A DNA stretch of 35,993 nucleotides from an uncultured Bacilli bacterium (GCA_947631205.1 CANRKL010000008.1:1-35993), one strand, 5' to 3'; shown: positions 16,301 through 23,409, counted from the stretch's first letter. Numbers and translations: made by a program. The notes: generated from the sequence alone by a model not told the origin.

Positions 16301-17944
16301 ATAATATGTTTGAAAATCTAAATACTTTTTATCTTTACCATTCTTTTTTCTATTATCATATTCCTGTTCTAAATATAAAGATAATTGAGCTACTTCTTCT
16401 TCATTACTGGCAAAAAAACGAAAATCATAATTATCATTCCAACTATGAGGACAATATTTCATAAATTCCCAATTTTTTTCATTTTCTGCACTAGTAATTG
16501 TAACTATTTTTAAATCATTTCCACTATAAAAATATAATAATTGTAACATAATTGATTTAATATAATCACTACTATTCTTGCCATCAATAACGATTGGTGT
16601 AATTCTATTATTTAAAAGTGAATAAGCAATTGGGACATTTTGTAAAAGATATTTTTTATTAGAAGTTTCTAATACTAAATTAAGTAACTCATCATCATCT
16701 AAAGTAAAACCTTTCTTAGGAGCTTCTATTTTAATTTTAGCTGGAATATTTCCATATCCTAAATTAATTGTTAAAAAATCATTATCAAAGATTTCTCTAC
16801 TCCATACATCTTTACAATTATTATTAATGTTAGTAACTATTTTTTCTAAAGATAAATTATTATTTTGTAAAATATTAGTTTGCTTAATTATAATTTGTTC
16901 TATTGCTAATTCTTGTTCTTTAACATATTTAGTATATTTCTTTTTTCTAATTTTTTCTCTTTTATTAGCATTACTTTTCTGCCAAGCATCCATAAGCATT
17001 GGTAAAAATAAACCTGTTAGCAACATAACTCCAAAAATTACAAATTCCAATATCAAAGAAAAAGCGTCACTTTGCCCATTTATAAAACTTCTTATTGTAT
17101 TTATTAAAGTAATACCTGAAGTAAGTGTCAAAATAGCTGATGAACCAACTGTAAAAATTACTGGTACCTTTTCATAATGTTCCTTAGTAGGTGGTTCATC
17201 AAACTCTACAACCACTTCTTCTACTTCTTGTTTTAAGTGTGGAGTATGAACAAAAAGTTGACTATCAGTATATAACTTAACTTTCTTTTCTAAATCATTA
17301 ACTGGTGTAATAGTGGGTGGTACTTCATTTGATGTTCCATCGACACTAGAAAAACCACTTATTGATATTTTTCTATCAAATGGGTCAATAAGAACAAAAC
17401 TTTTCATAAAAATAATCTTAATACCCTTAATAAAAATTACATCTCCAGCTCTTAACTTTTCATTACTATAAACAAAAGAATTCAAATAAGAAGAAGAAAC
17501 AACTGAATCACATCTACTAACATAAAAATTATTTCCATCACTTTTAATTAATACAGATAAATTATTAGTATCTAAAATTCTAACATTACAATCACTAGCA
17601 CTACCTATTTTTATCTCTTGTAATCCTAATATACTATACTTTAAACAATCAACAAAATCTGCAACCGCATAAACTGTAACTGATTTAACCATATCTACAA
17701 ATCTAATATCAAAAGACATATTCTCTTGTAATTCTACAAATGGTCTTGCACTTCCATTATAATTTATATTTAATCTATTTTCTTTTGATACTACCCATTT
17801 TCCATTGGAAGCTAAAATATTTAAAGTTTCAGAATAAAAAGAATTATCAACATATAAATCAAAATTAATTGTAAATGTTCCAAGAACTTTACTTGGCATT
17901 GAAAAATATTTTATTTCTCTATCGTCACATACTAATAATTTCAC
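13397..17944 (-). CDS. essC: Type VII secretion FtsK/SpoIIIE ATPase EssC
   Basis: EssC is the membrane ATPase motor of type VIIb secretion. The 1515-residue protein has the full family layout: two N-terminal FHA-like domains (about 1-200), a short linker, two membrane helices (about 261-287 and 295-319), and a coiled region. Three FtsK-like domains follow. Domain 1 has Walker A GSTGSGKS at 711-718, LIDYKGGG at 741-748 and Walker B LFIISDEF at 828-835. Domain 2 has Walker A GNSGSGKST at 1059-1067, but its Walker B-like segment reads VFINQF. Domain 3 (from about 1330) keeps the fold pattern but has no P-loop, as expected for a degenerate third ATPase. The start is GTG with AGAAGGG eight bases before it. 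It has its own promoter and is followed by esaB. Confidence 0.95.
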   Translation of the reverse strand: MKLLVCDDREIKYFSMPSKVLGTFTINFDLYVDNSFYSETLNILASNGKWVVSKENRLNINYNGSARPFVELQENMSFDIRFVDMVKSVTVYAVADFVDCLKYSILGLQEIKIGSASDCNVRILDTNNLSVLIKSDGNNFYVSRCDSVVSSSYLNSFVYSNEKLRAGDVIFIKGIKIIFMKSFVLIDPFDRKISISGFSSVDGTSNEVPPTITPVNDLEKKVKLYTDSQLFVHTPHLKQEVEEVVVEFDEPPTKEHYEKVPVIFTVGSSAILTLTSGITLINTIRSFINGQSDAFSLILEFVIFGVMLLTGLFLPMLMDAWQKSNANKREKIRKKKYTKYVKEQELAIEQIIIKQTNILQNNNLSLEKIVTNINNNCKDVWSREIFDNDFLTINLGYGNIPAKIKIEAPKKGFTLDDDELLNLVLETSNKKYLLQNVPIAYSLLNNRITPIVIDGKNSSDYIKSIMLQLLYFYSGNDLKIVTITSAENEKNWEFMKYCPHSWNDNYDFRFFASNEEEVAQLSLYLEQEYDNRKKNGKDKKYLDFQTYYLIVTDNYSLARELSLVNKIFEEDNYGFSFLIFENSIKNIPSKFETLIQIFENKGVILEKNIKEEEQIVFATSYINDLDINSLAKVIANIPVNIRKSEYGIPSNVTFLELFNVGRIEQLNVLSRWKSNNPTISLKTPIGVKENNKLVELDLHEKYHGPHGLIAGSTGSGKSEFIMTYILSLAVNYHPYEVQFVLIDYKGGGLALAFENRETKVKIPHLVGTITNLDKSEMYRTLTSIKSELQRRQRVFNYAREKNDESTIDIYKYQRLYREGKVDEPMSHLFIISDEFAELKASQPDFMDELVSAARIGRSLGVHLILATQKPSGVVNEQIWSNTRFRVCLKVQTTEDSNELLKRNDAAFLTDAGRFYLQVGNDELFELGQSGYAGAKYSPADVISRKVEDDLLVLSNNGNVLKVINEDVKREEKENFGDQITNIVKYLYDLAVSENIHFSSLWKENIPSEIYYEPLIKKYNLKPRPFIIEPIIGEYDDPENQNQGYVSLPLSYCGNTFIVGNSGSGKSTLLSTIIFSTIVNHNCDEVNIYIIDLGLEKLKEFQNAPQVGEVLTSNDPDKIKFLFYMLQDEKNRRFAYYSTHGGSFDNDILNGKAPFPTILVFINQFETFKEAFEEIVDSDMGSLTRNCAKAGIIFILTSSLTNALGYNLENNFPKKIMLNMLDSTDYSLYFNTNIIPKKNPGRGIIAINDVPYEFQVSLLFKDAYENNLNYVLSKLCLYIKKRAKKVPVIPEEVTFELLEDKINSLSNVPLGVNVETAQVNYYDFNGLLNIISSENHITAKMFFPVLTHILSKINNTKVIVINSINDLKLNYLSDVKYYDTGFEDVIKTIYNNVIKYQTNPKDTNFVIIFLGYAGLENHLVNKKHDDESVISIDELILSSKALNNFKYVIYDNEEGIKKIEDSNLDNYFKRNKGLWLGKNFDSQSTFEVEIRYDSKSYGNGTVTAVNNQNVSHIKFL

Positions 17945-17975
17945 TTTTTATCCCTTCTTACTATCTCATAATTAA

Positions 17976-18004
17976 AGTATACTAAAAACCAAAAACATCG
18001 TCAA
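17976..18004 (-). promoter_or_regulatory. essC promoter
   Basis: On the minus strand, TTGACG (18004-17999), 17-base spacer, TATACT (17981-17976), about 31 bases before the GTG. Both elements match 5 of 6. It is divergent from the promoter of the structured RNA 66 bases away, so the two could share regulation. Confidence 0.75.
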
Positions 18005-18069
18005 GATTGTCTTTGGTATCTAAATCATTATATATGAAAAATTTTTTTTCAATTTTTTTTAAAATTTTG

Positions 18070-18098
18070 TTGACACCCTTATAGTTTTATGATAATAT
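18070..18098 (+). promoter_or_regulatory. Promoter of the structured RNA
   Basis: Plus-strand TTGACA (18070-18075) is a perfect -35. The -10 is either GATAAT (18091-18096, 15-base spacer) or TAATAT (18093-18098, 17-base spacer). Transcription would start near 18104 and run away from essC. No SD or ORF follows, but a run of hairpins does. Confidence 0.65.
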
Positions 18099-18103
18099 GA
18101 AGA

Positions 18104-18421
18104 TGTCATAAGATATATGATATGTTAATTTATATTAATTTATAGATTAACGATGGTTTTTGTTCTTATGATTGTTGGTTTAATACTTCGACGCCGCAAT
18201 TTTAATTGCTTTATTAGGTTCTAATCAAACTAGGTGTACACTGTTTATTTAGTCGAGGTATTAAAAGTGAGAGATGGACTCATTCGGATATTTAACAGCC
18301 TATAACTGTTATAAATCTTATAGTAAAAACTCGTAGCATTGTAAAGAATAGCTAACTTTATGAAGGCTTTAGAAAATTTAGTTTTTAGTGGAAAGCGTGA
18401 TTAACTTTCTGCTTTTTTATT
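18104..18421 (+). ncRNA. Unidentified structured RNA in the T7SS locus, about 315 nt
   Basis: No reading frame of note lies in this 600-base gap. The plus strand after the promoter holds several stems. (1) An 11-bp hairpin at 18124-18134/18141-18151 with a 6-base loop and one U-G pair. (2) A 14-bp stem at 18179-18192/18252-18265 with one G-U pair. It encloses a 6-bp hairpin GCAATT/AATTGC (18196-18209) and a second arm (18222-18251), giving a three-way junction. (3) AGTGAG/CTCATT at 18266-18284. (4) AACAG/CTGTT at 18294-18310, extended by ATTT/AAAT past a two-base bulge. (5) A weak GC-poor hairpin before a T6 run at 18413-18418. It is more GC-rich than the flanks. It shows none of the hallmark motifs of tmRNA, RNase P or SRP RNA that I know. 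Function unknown; a trans-acting RNA is likely since no plus-strand gene follows. Confidence 0.65.
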
Positions 18422-18515
18422 TGTCACAATTTAATTAATAATAAAGCTCTATATATTTAAAAACAAAGAAAGACCCAAAATAATAAATTATATAAAATCA
18501 AAAATCAAGACCTAA

Positions 18516-18546
18516 AAAAATAGATTATATCAACAAATCTATTTTT
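18516..18546. terminator. Bidirectional terminator after the T7SS substrate operon
   Basis: An 11-bp perfect stem AAAAATAGATT (18516-18526) / AATCTATTTTT (18536-18546) with a 9-base loop overlaps the stop codon of the acidic protein gene. T-rich tails exist on both strands, so it can end both the minus-strand operon and any read-through from the structured RNA. Confidence 0.75.
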
Positions 18547-18841
18547 AAAACATATCATTTAAATCATTTATTTTTTCTTCTTCTAATGTATCATCATAAT
18601 TATTTTCACTTGATACAATTTCATCATAATTAGAATCCTCAAAAGATTCATCAAAATTTTCAGTTTTTGGTAAATTAATTATATCATCAACATTAATATT
18701 CATAATATCTAAATTATTATCATTAAAATATTGAAATATTTTTTTTACTTCATCAGGTAAAGAATCATCTATAATTAATTTCCCAGAAGAATCAATATAC
18801 TTTGCTATTTCAGCTTTAGCTTTTTCATTAAGTTCAAACAT
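18545..18841 (-). CDS. Small acidic protein of the T7SS locus
   Basis: I do not recognise this 98-residue protein. It has a helical N-terminus (FELNEKAKAEIAKYI), then a strongly acidic, Asn/Asp/Glu-rich C-terminal half ending NDLNDMF. No signal or membrane segment is seen. I take the ATG at 18841; a TTG at 18856 overlapping the upstream TGA is possible but has no better SD. It is the third gene of the operon with the WXG100 protein. Its size and acidity suit a secretion chaperone or adaptor, but that is inference from context. Confidence 0.65.
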   Translation of the reverse strand: MFELNEKAKAEIAKYIDSSGKLIIDDSLPDEVKKIFQYFNDNNLDIMNINVDDIINLPKTENFDESFEDSNYDEIVSSENNYDDTLEEEKINDLNDMF

Positions 18842-18852
18842 AGTTACTTCTT

Positions 18853-19275
18853 TCAAATACTATAATCTTTATTATTTGGTTCAACCTTTGTTCTATTAGA
18901 ATCAACAGTTGATGTTGAAGATGCTGCCTTAGAAGTAGCATCAGATACTGAAGTTTTGGAACCACCAGCTTTTGCTGCTACAGCTTGAGCATTTACTCTT
19001 TCCATTTCTTCAACTGCATATGCAATTTTATCAACAGTATCTAATATTAGTCCATAATTACTTATTTCTTCATTTATATCTTTAATTGAATTAAAATAGA
19101 AATACTTAGCTTGATTTCCATTCCAATATGGACCATTCGCGTCTCCCTTCATCATTTCTTGAATATGCATACTAAAACTTTCAATTCCAGCAGCTATATT
19201 TTTTAAAGGTTCATCAGCTTGTCTTATAGAATTTTTTAATTCTTGTATTCTTGCACCTTGAGTATTTCCTGCCAT
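18853..19275 (-). CDS. WXG100-family T7SS substrate
   Basis: The 140-residue protein has an N-terminal helix, a Trp-Asn-Gly turn at 51-53 (PYWNGNQAKYF) and a second helix, the helical-hairpin layout of WXG100 proteins. A YxxxE motif (Tyr86-Glu90) follows at the end of helix 2, like the export signal known from ESX substrates. A Ser/Thr/Ala-rich tail of about 45 residues is longer than usual for the 100-residue family. It lies between another small helical protein and the acidic protein, upstream of essC, which supports a role as T7SS substrate or partner. Stop is TGA. An SD (GGAGGA) lies in the 19-base gap after the preceding gene. Confidence 0.82.
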   Translation of the reverse strand: MAGNTQGARIQELKNSIRQADEPLKNIAAGIESFSMHIQEMMKGDANGPYWNGNQAKYFYFNSIKDINEEISNYGLILDTVDKIAYAVEEMERVNAQAVAAKAGGSKTSVSDATSKAASSTSTVDSNRTKVEPNNKDYSI

Positions 19276-19294
19276 AATTTATCCTCCATTCTAA

Positions 19295-19672
19295 TTAATT
19301 TCCTAAGTTTTGGTTTAATTTTTCTATACTGTCTTTAACCATATAATATGTATCAAAACTCTTTTGAAAATCATTTCTTCTGCTACGAACAGAATCTATT
19401 TGATTTTGACATTTTCTTACTGCTCTACTACAACCATCTATTAAATTTTGACCATGAAGATGAGCTTTAGATTTACTCAAAGCAGCCTTTACATCCTTAA
19501 ATCCTTGAATTATCTTACGATAATCATTCATAATGTTATTGTAGCATTCATTAGCCTTTGCATCATTAATATCAATACTTCCTGAATTAACACTTTCAGA
19601 TACTTTACTAATTTTATATTGATTTAAACTACTAGCCTCTTTAGCTGTAATCATTTTAGAACGTTTTGCCAT
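19295..19672 (-). CDS. Helical-hairpin WXG100-like protein
   Basis: I choose the ATG at 19672 (nine bases after AAAGGAG) rather than the upstream start at 19711, giving 125 residues (MAKRSKMITAKE). The sequence is nearly all helix, Lys/Ser/Asn-rich, with a break near ALSKSKAHLHGQNLIDGC between two helices. This resembles WXG100 or T7SS adaptor helical hairpins, but the Trp of WXG is absent (LHG in its place). It heads the three-gene operon with the WXG100 and acidic proteins and could form a heterodimer with the former. It contains three Cys, unusual for the family. Confidence 0.6.
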   Translation of the reverse strand: MAKRSKMITAKEASSLNQYKISKVSESVNSGSIDINDAKANECYNNIMNDYRKIIQGFKDVKAALSKSKAHLHGQNLIDGCSRAVRKCQNQIDSVRSRRNDFQKSFDTYYMVKDSIEKLNQNLGN

Positions 19673-19711
19673 TCTTAAATTCTCCTTTCTATTATAAACC
19701 AATAATAACAT

Positions 19712-19808
19712 ATACCCACAAACTCAGTCAATTAAAACAAAATTAAAACTGTTAAAAACTGTAAAAAACTGTAAAAAAAAATTAAAAACATTTTATTATT
19801 TTTAATCT
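19712..19808. promoter_or_regulatory. Upstream region of the WXG operon with ACTGT repeats
   Basis: This short gap holds three near-identical words AACTGTWAAAA in a row (about 19747-19778) in very A-rich DNA. A minus-strand TTGACT lies at about 19732-19727, with possible -10 words closer to the gene. No single promoter is clear. The triple repeat may be a regulator site or simply low-complexity DNA. Confidence 0.3.
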
Positions 19809-20549
19809 TTAAAAATTATTTACATTATGATAAATATCTGTTACATCATCAATATCAATAAGCATATTATATAATTTATTAAATACTTCTAAATCTTCTT
19901 TTTCTAAAGTAACCTTATCTTTAGCATACATTCCCTCTTCATCTATATTATATGAAACATTAGGAATATACTTTTCAACAATATCTTTGACTTGATTATG
20001 ATAAGTTGGATTAACTCCAATAACCAGTTCATCTTCATCTTCATCAAAAACAATTGGTTCAATTCCTTGTTCTAATAATTCATTAAATATTTCTTCTTCC
20101 TTATCTTTTTTAAAACTTAGAAAAGCTAAATAATCATAATTATAAGAAACAGAATTATTTACCCCTAAACTTTTATGAACTTTATTAAATGCCGCTCTTA
20201 CCATACCAACTGTTCGATTAACATTATCAGTTAAAGTTCTAATTATTAAAGTTGAAGCTCCTGGTCCAAATCCTTCATATGTAACAACTTCATAATCTTC
20301 TCCTGAGGCTCCTTTTGCTTTATCAATAGCTCTTTTAATAATATCTGATGGCACTTGTTCTTTTTTAGCTTTTTCCACCATTCTTTTTAAATCACTATTA
20401 CTCTCTATTTCTGGAACACCCCTCTTAGCTGCTAAATAAATTTCTTTAGCATAATTACTGTATAATTTAGCTTTAATTGCTCCATTCTTTTGAATACTTG
20501 CTTTTCTAACTTCATATGCTCTACCAAATAATTGTAAATTTAATTTCAC
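19809..20549 (-). CDS. yebC: YebC/PmpR-family DNA-binding regulator / translation factor
   Basis: The 246-residue protein has the family hallmarks: GRAYEVRKASIQKNGAIKAK at the N-terminus, YAKEIYLAAKRG, then IKRAIDKAKGASGEDYEVVTYEGFGPG, followed by the two C-terminal alpha/beta domains with acidic FDEDEDELVIGV. Members bind DNA, and recent work links them to relief of ribosome stalling. The start is GTG, eight bases after a strong AAAGGAGG. The first eight residues (MKLNLQLF) precede the usual family start and are an unusual extension. The gene follows the ZIP transporter after 14 bases, so the two are probably co-transcribed. Confidence 0.92.
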   Translation of the reverse strand: MKLNLQLFGRAYEVRKASIQKNGAIKAKLYSNYAKEIYLAAKRGVPEIESNSDLKRMVEKAKKEQVPSDIIKRAIDKAKGASGEDYEVVTYEGFGPGASTLIIRTLTDNVNRTVGMVRAAFNKVHKSLGVNNSVSYNYDYLAFLSFKKDKEEEIFNELLEQGIEPIVFDEDEDELVIGVNPTYHNQVKDIVEKYIPNVSYNIDEEGMYAKDKVTLEKEDLEVFNKLYNMLIDIDDVTDIYHNVNNF

Positions 20550-20563
20550 GTTTATAACCTCCT

Positions 20564-21328
20564 TTAAGCAATAATATTCATTAATAAAACTATTATTATG
20601 CCTAATATCATACCATAAATTATCTCTTTTTGCTTACGATAATTAAATATTTCTCTTAATAATTCAAATAATGCTATATATAAAATCATTCCAAAAGATA
20701 AACACATCAAAAATAACATAACTACATTACTAATCCTAATATTAAATAAAACAATAAATAATGGAGCTATAAAACTTGATAAAACTAATAATAACATTAT
20801 TAATTTACTTTTCTTGTTATTATCTATACTACTAGCTATTTGAGTTCCTAAAGGAAAATTATGTAACCCCACTCCTATAGCCATTAAAAGTCCTCCTGTA
20901 ATACTTTCAAGTCCAATAATATATATGGAAATACCCTCTATTAAATTATGAATTAACAAAGATACTGTTGTAATAATTCCAATGTGAAATAAATGTCCTT
21001 GATGTTCTTTTATGTTCTTTTCATTTTGTTTATGATGATGATTATGATGTGGAACAAAAATATCTAATACTTTTAAGATACCTATTCCAAGAAAAGAAAC
21101 TAATATAACAAATAAGATTTTGTATCCCCGAGCCCAATCTATAACAAGAACACTTTCAATAATTTCTTGTAATAAATCTAAAAAAACAATTCCAATCATC
21201 ACAATAAAAGCCATACTTGTAGAAATAATGGCTAATTGTTTTTTGGTTTTAATATGTTCAACCAAGAAAAAAGAAGCAAGGAAAAAAAGTCCTGATATAA
21301 TTGGAAAAACAAGCGCTAAAAAACTCAT
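20564..21328 (-). CDS. ZIP-family metal transporter
   Basis: The 254-residue membrane protein has about eight helices. A His-rich cytosolic loop lies between helices 3 and 4 (residues 94-115, PHHNHHHKQNEK then EHQGHLFH). Helices 4 and 5 carry the metal site: HNLIEG at 127-132 and HNFPLG at 156-161. ZIP proteins move Zn2+, Fe2+ or Mn2+ into the cytosol. Canonical prokaryotic members read HNxPEG and HExPHE; here the helix-4 Pro is Ile and the helix-5 site is HN-P-L, so the binuclear site is altered and specificity cannot be told. SD AAAGGAG precedes the ATG. It lies 11 bases after the TasA-like gene and 14 before yebC, a tight array. Confidence 0.85.
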   Translation of the reverse strand: MSFLALVFPIISGLFFLASFFLVEHIKTKKQLAIISTSMAFIVMIGIVFLDLLQEIIESVLVIDWARGYKILFVILVSFLGIGILKVLDIFVPHHNHHHKQNEKNIKEHQGHLFHIGIITTVSLLIHNLIEGISIYIIGLESITGGLLMAIGVGLHNFPLGTQIASSIDNNKKSKLIMLLLVLSSFIAPLFIVLFNIRISNVVMLFLMCLSFGMILYIALFELLREIFNYRKQKEIIYGMILGIIIVLLMNIIA

Positions 21329-21339
21329 ACTTTTCTCCT

Positions 21340-21978
21340 TTAGTTAGATGGAGAAGCAACTATAGAAAGTTTCCCTGAAAAGTTTCCACTAGTCAAATAA
21401 ATTTGATTAACTAAAGGGTCATTTTCTAGCCACACATAAAATACTAAACTATCAGTTGCCGAAATATTTAAAGGAAGAGCACTTTTTTCATCTATTAATG
21501 TTTTTTCTAAGCCTGTTACTTGATCTCTATTAACATCTCCATCACTACTTTGCTCTGAACCAGCTACATTTGAAAAGTCTCCTGTATATTCTTTTTTATC
21601 CCCACTAGGATTTACAACTAATTTCCATTTAAAATACTTGCTTGATAAATTTTTAGTCATTGACATATTTACTAATTTAACTGTATATTTGGCATTTAAA
21701 GTAGAAGTACCATTATTAGTCACTGAAAATTCAACTTTTTGAGCTTCTGTATCAACATTTTCTTTTTCAATTAATTGCATCGAAGTTGCATTAATTATAC
21801 TAGTATTCTCCAAAGTTGATGTAACATTTAAATTACCTGCACTAGCCTCTGGCGTCTTTGCTTGTCCCTTAATTGTTAAAGTAAAATAAGCATAAGATAC
21901 ACTTGCAGCTAAAACAATTAATGATAAGACTAATAACCATGAAGTAACTAATAATTTTTTAGCATTTGTTTTTTTCAT
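21340..21978 (-). CDS. TasA/CalY-like secreted matrix protein
   Basis: The 212-residue protein starts with a signal segment LLVTSWLLVLSLIVLAASVS followed by YAYFT, the type of cleavage region used by SipW-like peptidases for TasA and camelysin. The mature part is a Thr/Asn/Ser-rich beta-sandwich with EFSVTNNGTSTLNAKYTVKL and VFYVWLENDP, typical of the TasA/CalY family. TasA-type proteins form extracellular fibres in biofilm. A SipW-like peptidase gene lies 5 kb away, in the same orientation, and a second TasA-like protein near it. An own promoter and GGAGG SD precede it. No LPxTG motif is seen. Confidence 0.7.
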   Translation of the reverse strand: MKKTNAKKLLVTSWLLVLSLIVLAASVSYAYFTLTIKGQAKTPEASAGNLNVTSTLENTSIINATSMQLIEKENVDTEAQKVEFSVTNNGTSTLNAKYTVKLVNMSMTKNLSSKYFKWKLVVNPSGDKKEYTGDFSNVAGSEQSSDGDVNRDQVTGLEKTLIDEKSALPLNISATDSLVFYVWLENDPLVNQIYLTSGNFSGKLSIVASPSN

Positions 21979-22011
21979 TTCCTACCTCCAATTTTTCAAT
22001 CACTTTTATTA

Positions 22012-22040
22012 ATTATACAAAATATTTTTCTTAATCTCAA
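22012..22040 (-). promoter_or_regulatory. Promoter of the TasA-like gene
   Basis: On the minus strand, TTGAGA (22040-22035), 17-base spacer, TATAAT (22017-22012), 33 bases before the ATG; the -35 abuts the stop of the upstream gene. Confidence 0.72.
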
Positions 22041-22042
22041 TC

Positions 22043-22675
22043 CTATTCTGGATTAAAAGCCACAACATCAAGTCTATTATCATTTTTTATAAGTGTTACA
22101 GTCCCACTATCATCATAACCTAAATTACTATCATATTGAAAACTAAGATTTACTTCATATGCTTCTACTTCACTATCATCTAACATTTTATATTTAGTCT
22201 CTCTTATATTATCAACAGTTATTTCTGATACAACAGGTAAACTTTGTTTTCTTTTATTATCCAGATTATTTTCAACTGTTTTATATATTGTATCAGTTGC
22301 CACTGATTGAAAAGACTCCCTAGCCCCTTCATAAACAAAATCTAATCCCCCAATATCATATTTACTTATCTTATTATCAATCGTATATAAATCAATAATA
22401 AACAATTTACTTACCAATTTAGCATATTCTTCTAAAGATATATCTTCACTATTTAATAATTCTTTTAATTCTTCATAATTTTCTTTATATAACTCTGTAT
22501 CTCGGTCTTTCAATTTATAGCCATACTCATCTATTTGATTAGTTATTTTAACTTCTGGTTCTAAAGAAACTTCATTATTATTTTTATTAAAAAACAAAAA
22601 ATAACTACTTATTCCACCAGCTAATAAAACAACTAATATTATTACTATAATAATAATCTTTTTCTTTTTTTTCAT
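22043..22675 (-). CDS. Single-pass membrane protein of unknown function
   Basis: The 210-residue protein has a basic start (MKKKKK), one N-terminal membrane helix (about 7-29), and an extracytoplasmic domain. That domain is helical at first (YKLKDRDTELYKENYEELKE, EYAKLVSKLFIIDLYTIDNK) and ends with beta strands (VEAYEVNLSFQYDSN, GTVTLIKNDNRLDVVAF). The layout resembles NTF2-like or lipoprotein-type domains. I recall similar unnamed proteins in related gut Bacilli but no function. It has its own promoter and precedes the TasA-like gene. Confidence 0.7.
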   Translation of the reverse strand: MKKKKKIIIIVIILVVLLAGGISSYFLFFNKNNNEVSLEPEVKITNQIDEYGYKLKDRDTELYKENYEELKELLNSEDISLEEYAKLVSKLFIIDLYTIDNKISKYDIGGLDFVYEGARESFQSVATDTIYKTVENNLDNKRKQSLPVVSEITVDNIRETKYKMLDDSEVEAYEVNLSFQYDSNLGYDDSGTVTLIKNDNRLDVVAFNPE

Positions 22676-22708
22676 ATCTTAACCGACTTTCTATTCTAAA
22701 GCAATTTA

Positions 22709-22736
22709 ATTATAACACAGCAATTAGAGTTTGCAA
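22709..22736 (-). promoter_or_regulatory. Promoter of the single-pass membrane protein gene
   Basis: On the minus strand, TTGCAA (22736-22731), 16-base spacer, TATAAT (22714-22709), about 34 bases before the ATG. Confidence 0.68.
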
Positions 22737-22752
22737 AGTCTTATTTTTTACC

Positions 22753-23271
22753 CTAAAATAAAATCTTAGCAATCATTTTTACATATATACAAATACTTTC
22801 TAAATCTTCATTAATTTCTTTCCGAAAATAACTAATTATTATATTAATAATACCATTAGTAAAAAATATAACATCTAACTCTCTAGCATTAGGTAAATCT
22901 TTAATTAATTTAGAAATAATCATCTTTTTTAAACGATTCATAAATATTAAAGGGTCATCTGATACTAATATTTGTGAATAAATTTTTTCATTAGTTTTTA
23001 AATAATCAAATATATCATCTAAATATTTCCCTGGTTCATCATTTTTACTTAAAAATAATGTTTCTAAAAGTTCATCTTCAATACTTTCAGCAACTTCATA
23101 TATATTTTCATAATGGGAATAAAAAGCCCCTCTAGTTATGCCAATTCTGTTAACTAACTCTGTTACAGTAATTTTCTTTATTTCTTTTTTTTCTTCTAAT
23201 AATTCGGCAAATGTTTTTTTTATTAAAGTTTCCGTTTTCCAAGAAGAATTATTTACACCTTTTAATTTCAT
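22753..23271 (-). CDS. TetR/AcrR-family transcriptional regulator
   Basis: The 172-residue protein has the N-terminal TetR DNA-binding domain. Helix 1 contains TLIKKTFAELLEEKK. The helix-turn-helix reads ITVTELVNRIGITRGAFYSH, followed by the conserved YENIYEVAE. The C-terminal ligand-binding half is helical with hydrophobic runs (VIFFTNGIINIIISYF). It is divergent from the MMPL transporter gene with 138 bases between them, the common layout for a TetR repressor of its own transporter. A doubled sequence in the gap may be its operator (separate entry). Confidence 0.9.
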   Translation of the reverse strand: MKLKGVNNSSWKTETLIKKTFAELLEEKKEIKKITVTELVNRIGITRGAFYSHYENIYEVAESIEDELLETLFLSKNDEPGKYLDDIFDYLKTNEKIYSQILVSDDPLIFMNRLKKMIISKLIKDLPNARELDVIFFTNGIINIIISYFRKEINEDLESICIYVKMIAKILF

Positions 23272-23288
23272 TTAATATTCACCATCAT

Positions 23289-23328
23289 AATTTTAACAAA
23301 TTTATCTAATATGTGCAAATTTTAACAA
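23289..23328. promoter_or_regulatory. Direct repeat in the TetR-MMPL gap (candidate operator)
   Basis: The word AATTTTAACAA occurs at 23289-23299 and 23318-23328, offset by 29 bases. On the minus strand it contributes TTGTTA words that could also serve as -35 elements for the tetR gene. Its place between the divergent genes makes it the best candidate binding region; it is a direct rather than an inverted repeat, so the call is tentative. Confidence 0.4.
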
Positions 23329-23409
23329 TTGCTTAATATTTGTTATTAAATATTTTTTCTTTTAGTCGTAAGATATACTAGTTGTGTTTTTAGAAAGGAT
23401 TAGATATTT

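Noticed and set aside
18104-18421. tmRNA, RNase P or SRP RNA as identity of the structured RNA
   Set aside because: I find no CCA end with TTCGA arm, no GAGGAAAGTCC block and no GGAAGCAGC-type SRP loop; these negatives are by eye only.
20523-20549. Phage capsid-like N-terminus MKLNLQLF
   Set aside because: The rest is a full YebC-family protein; the resemblance is confined to eight residues and no phage structural gene is near.
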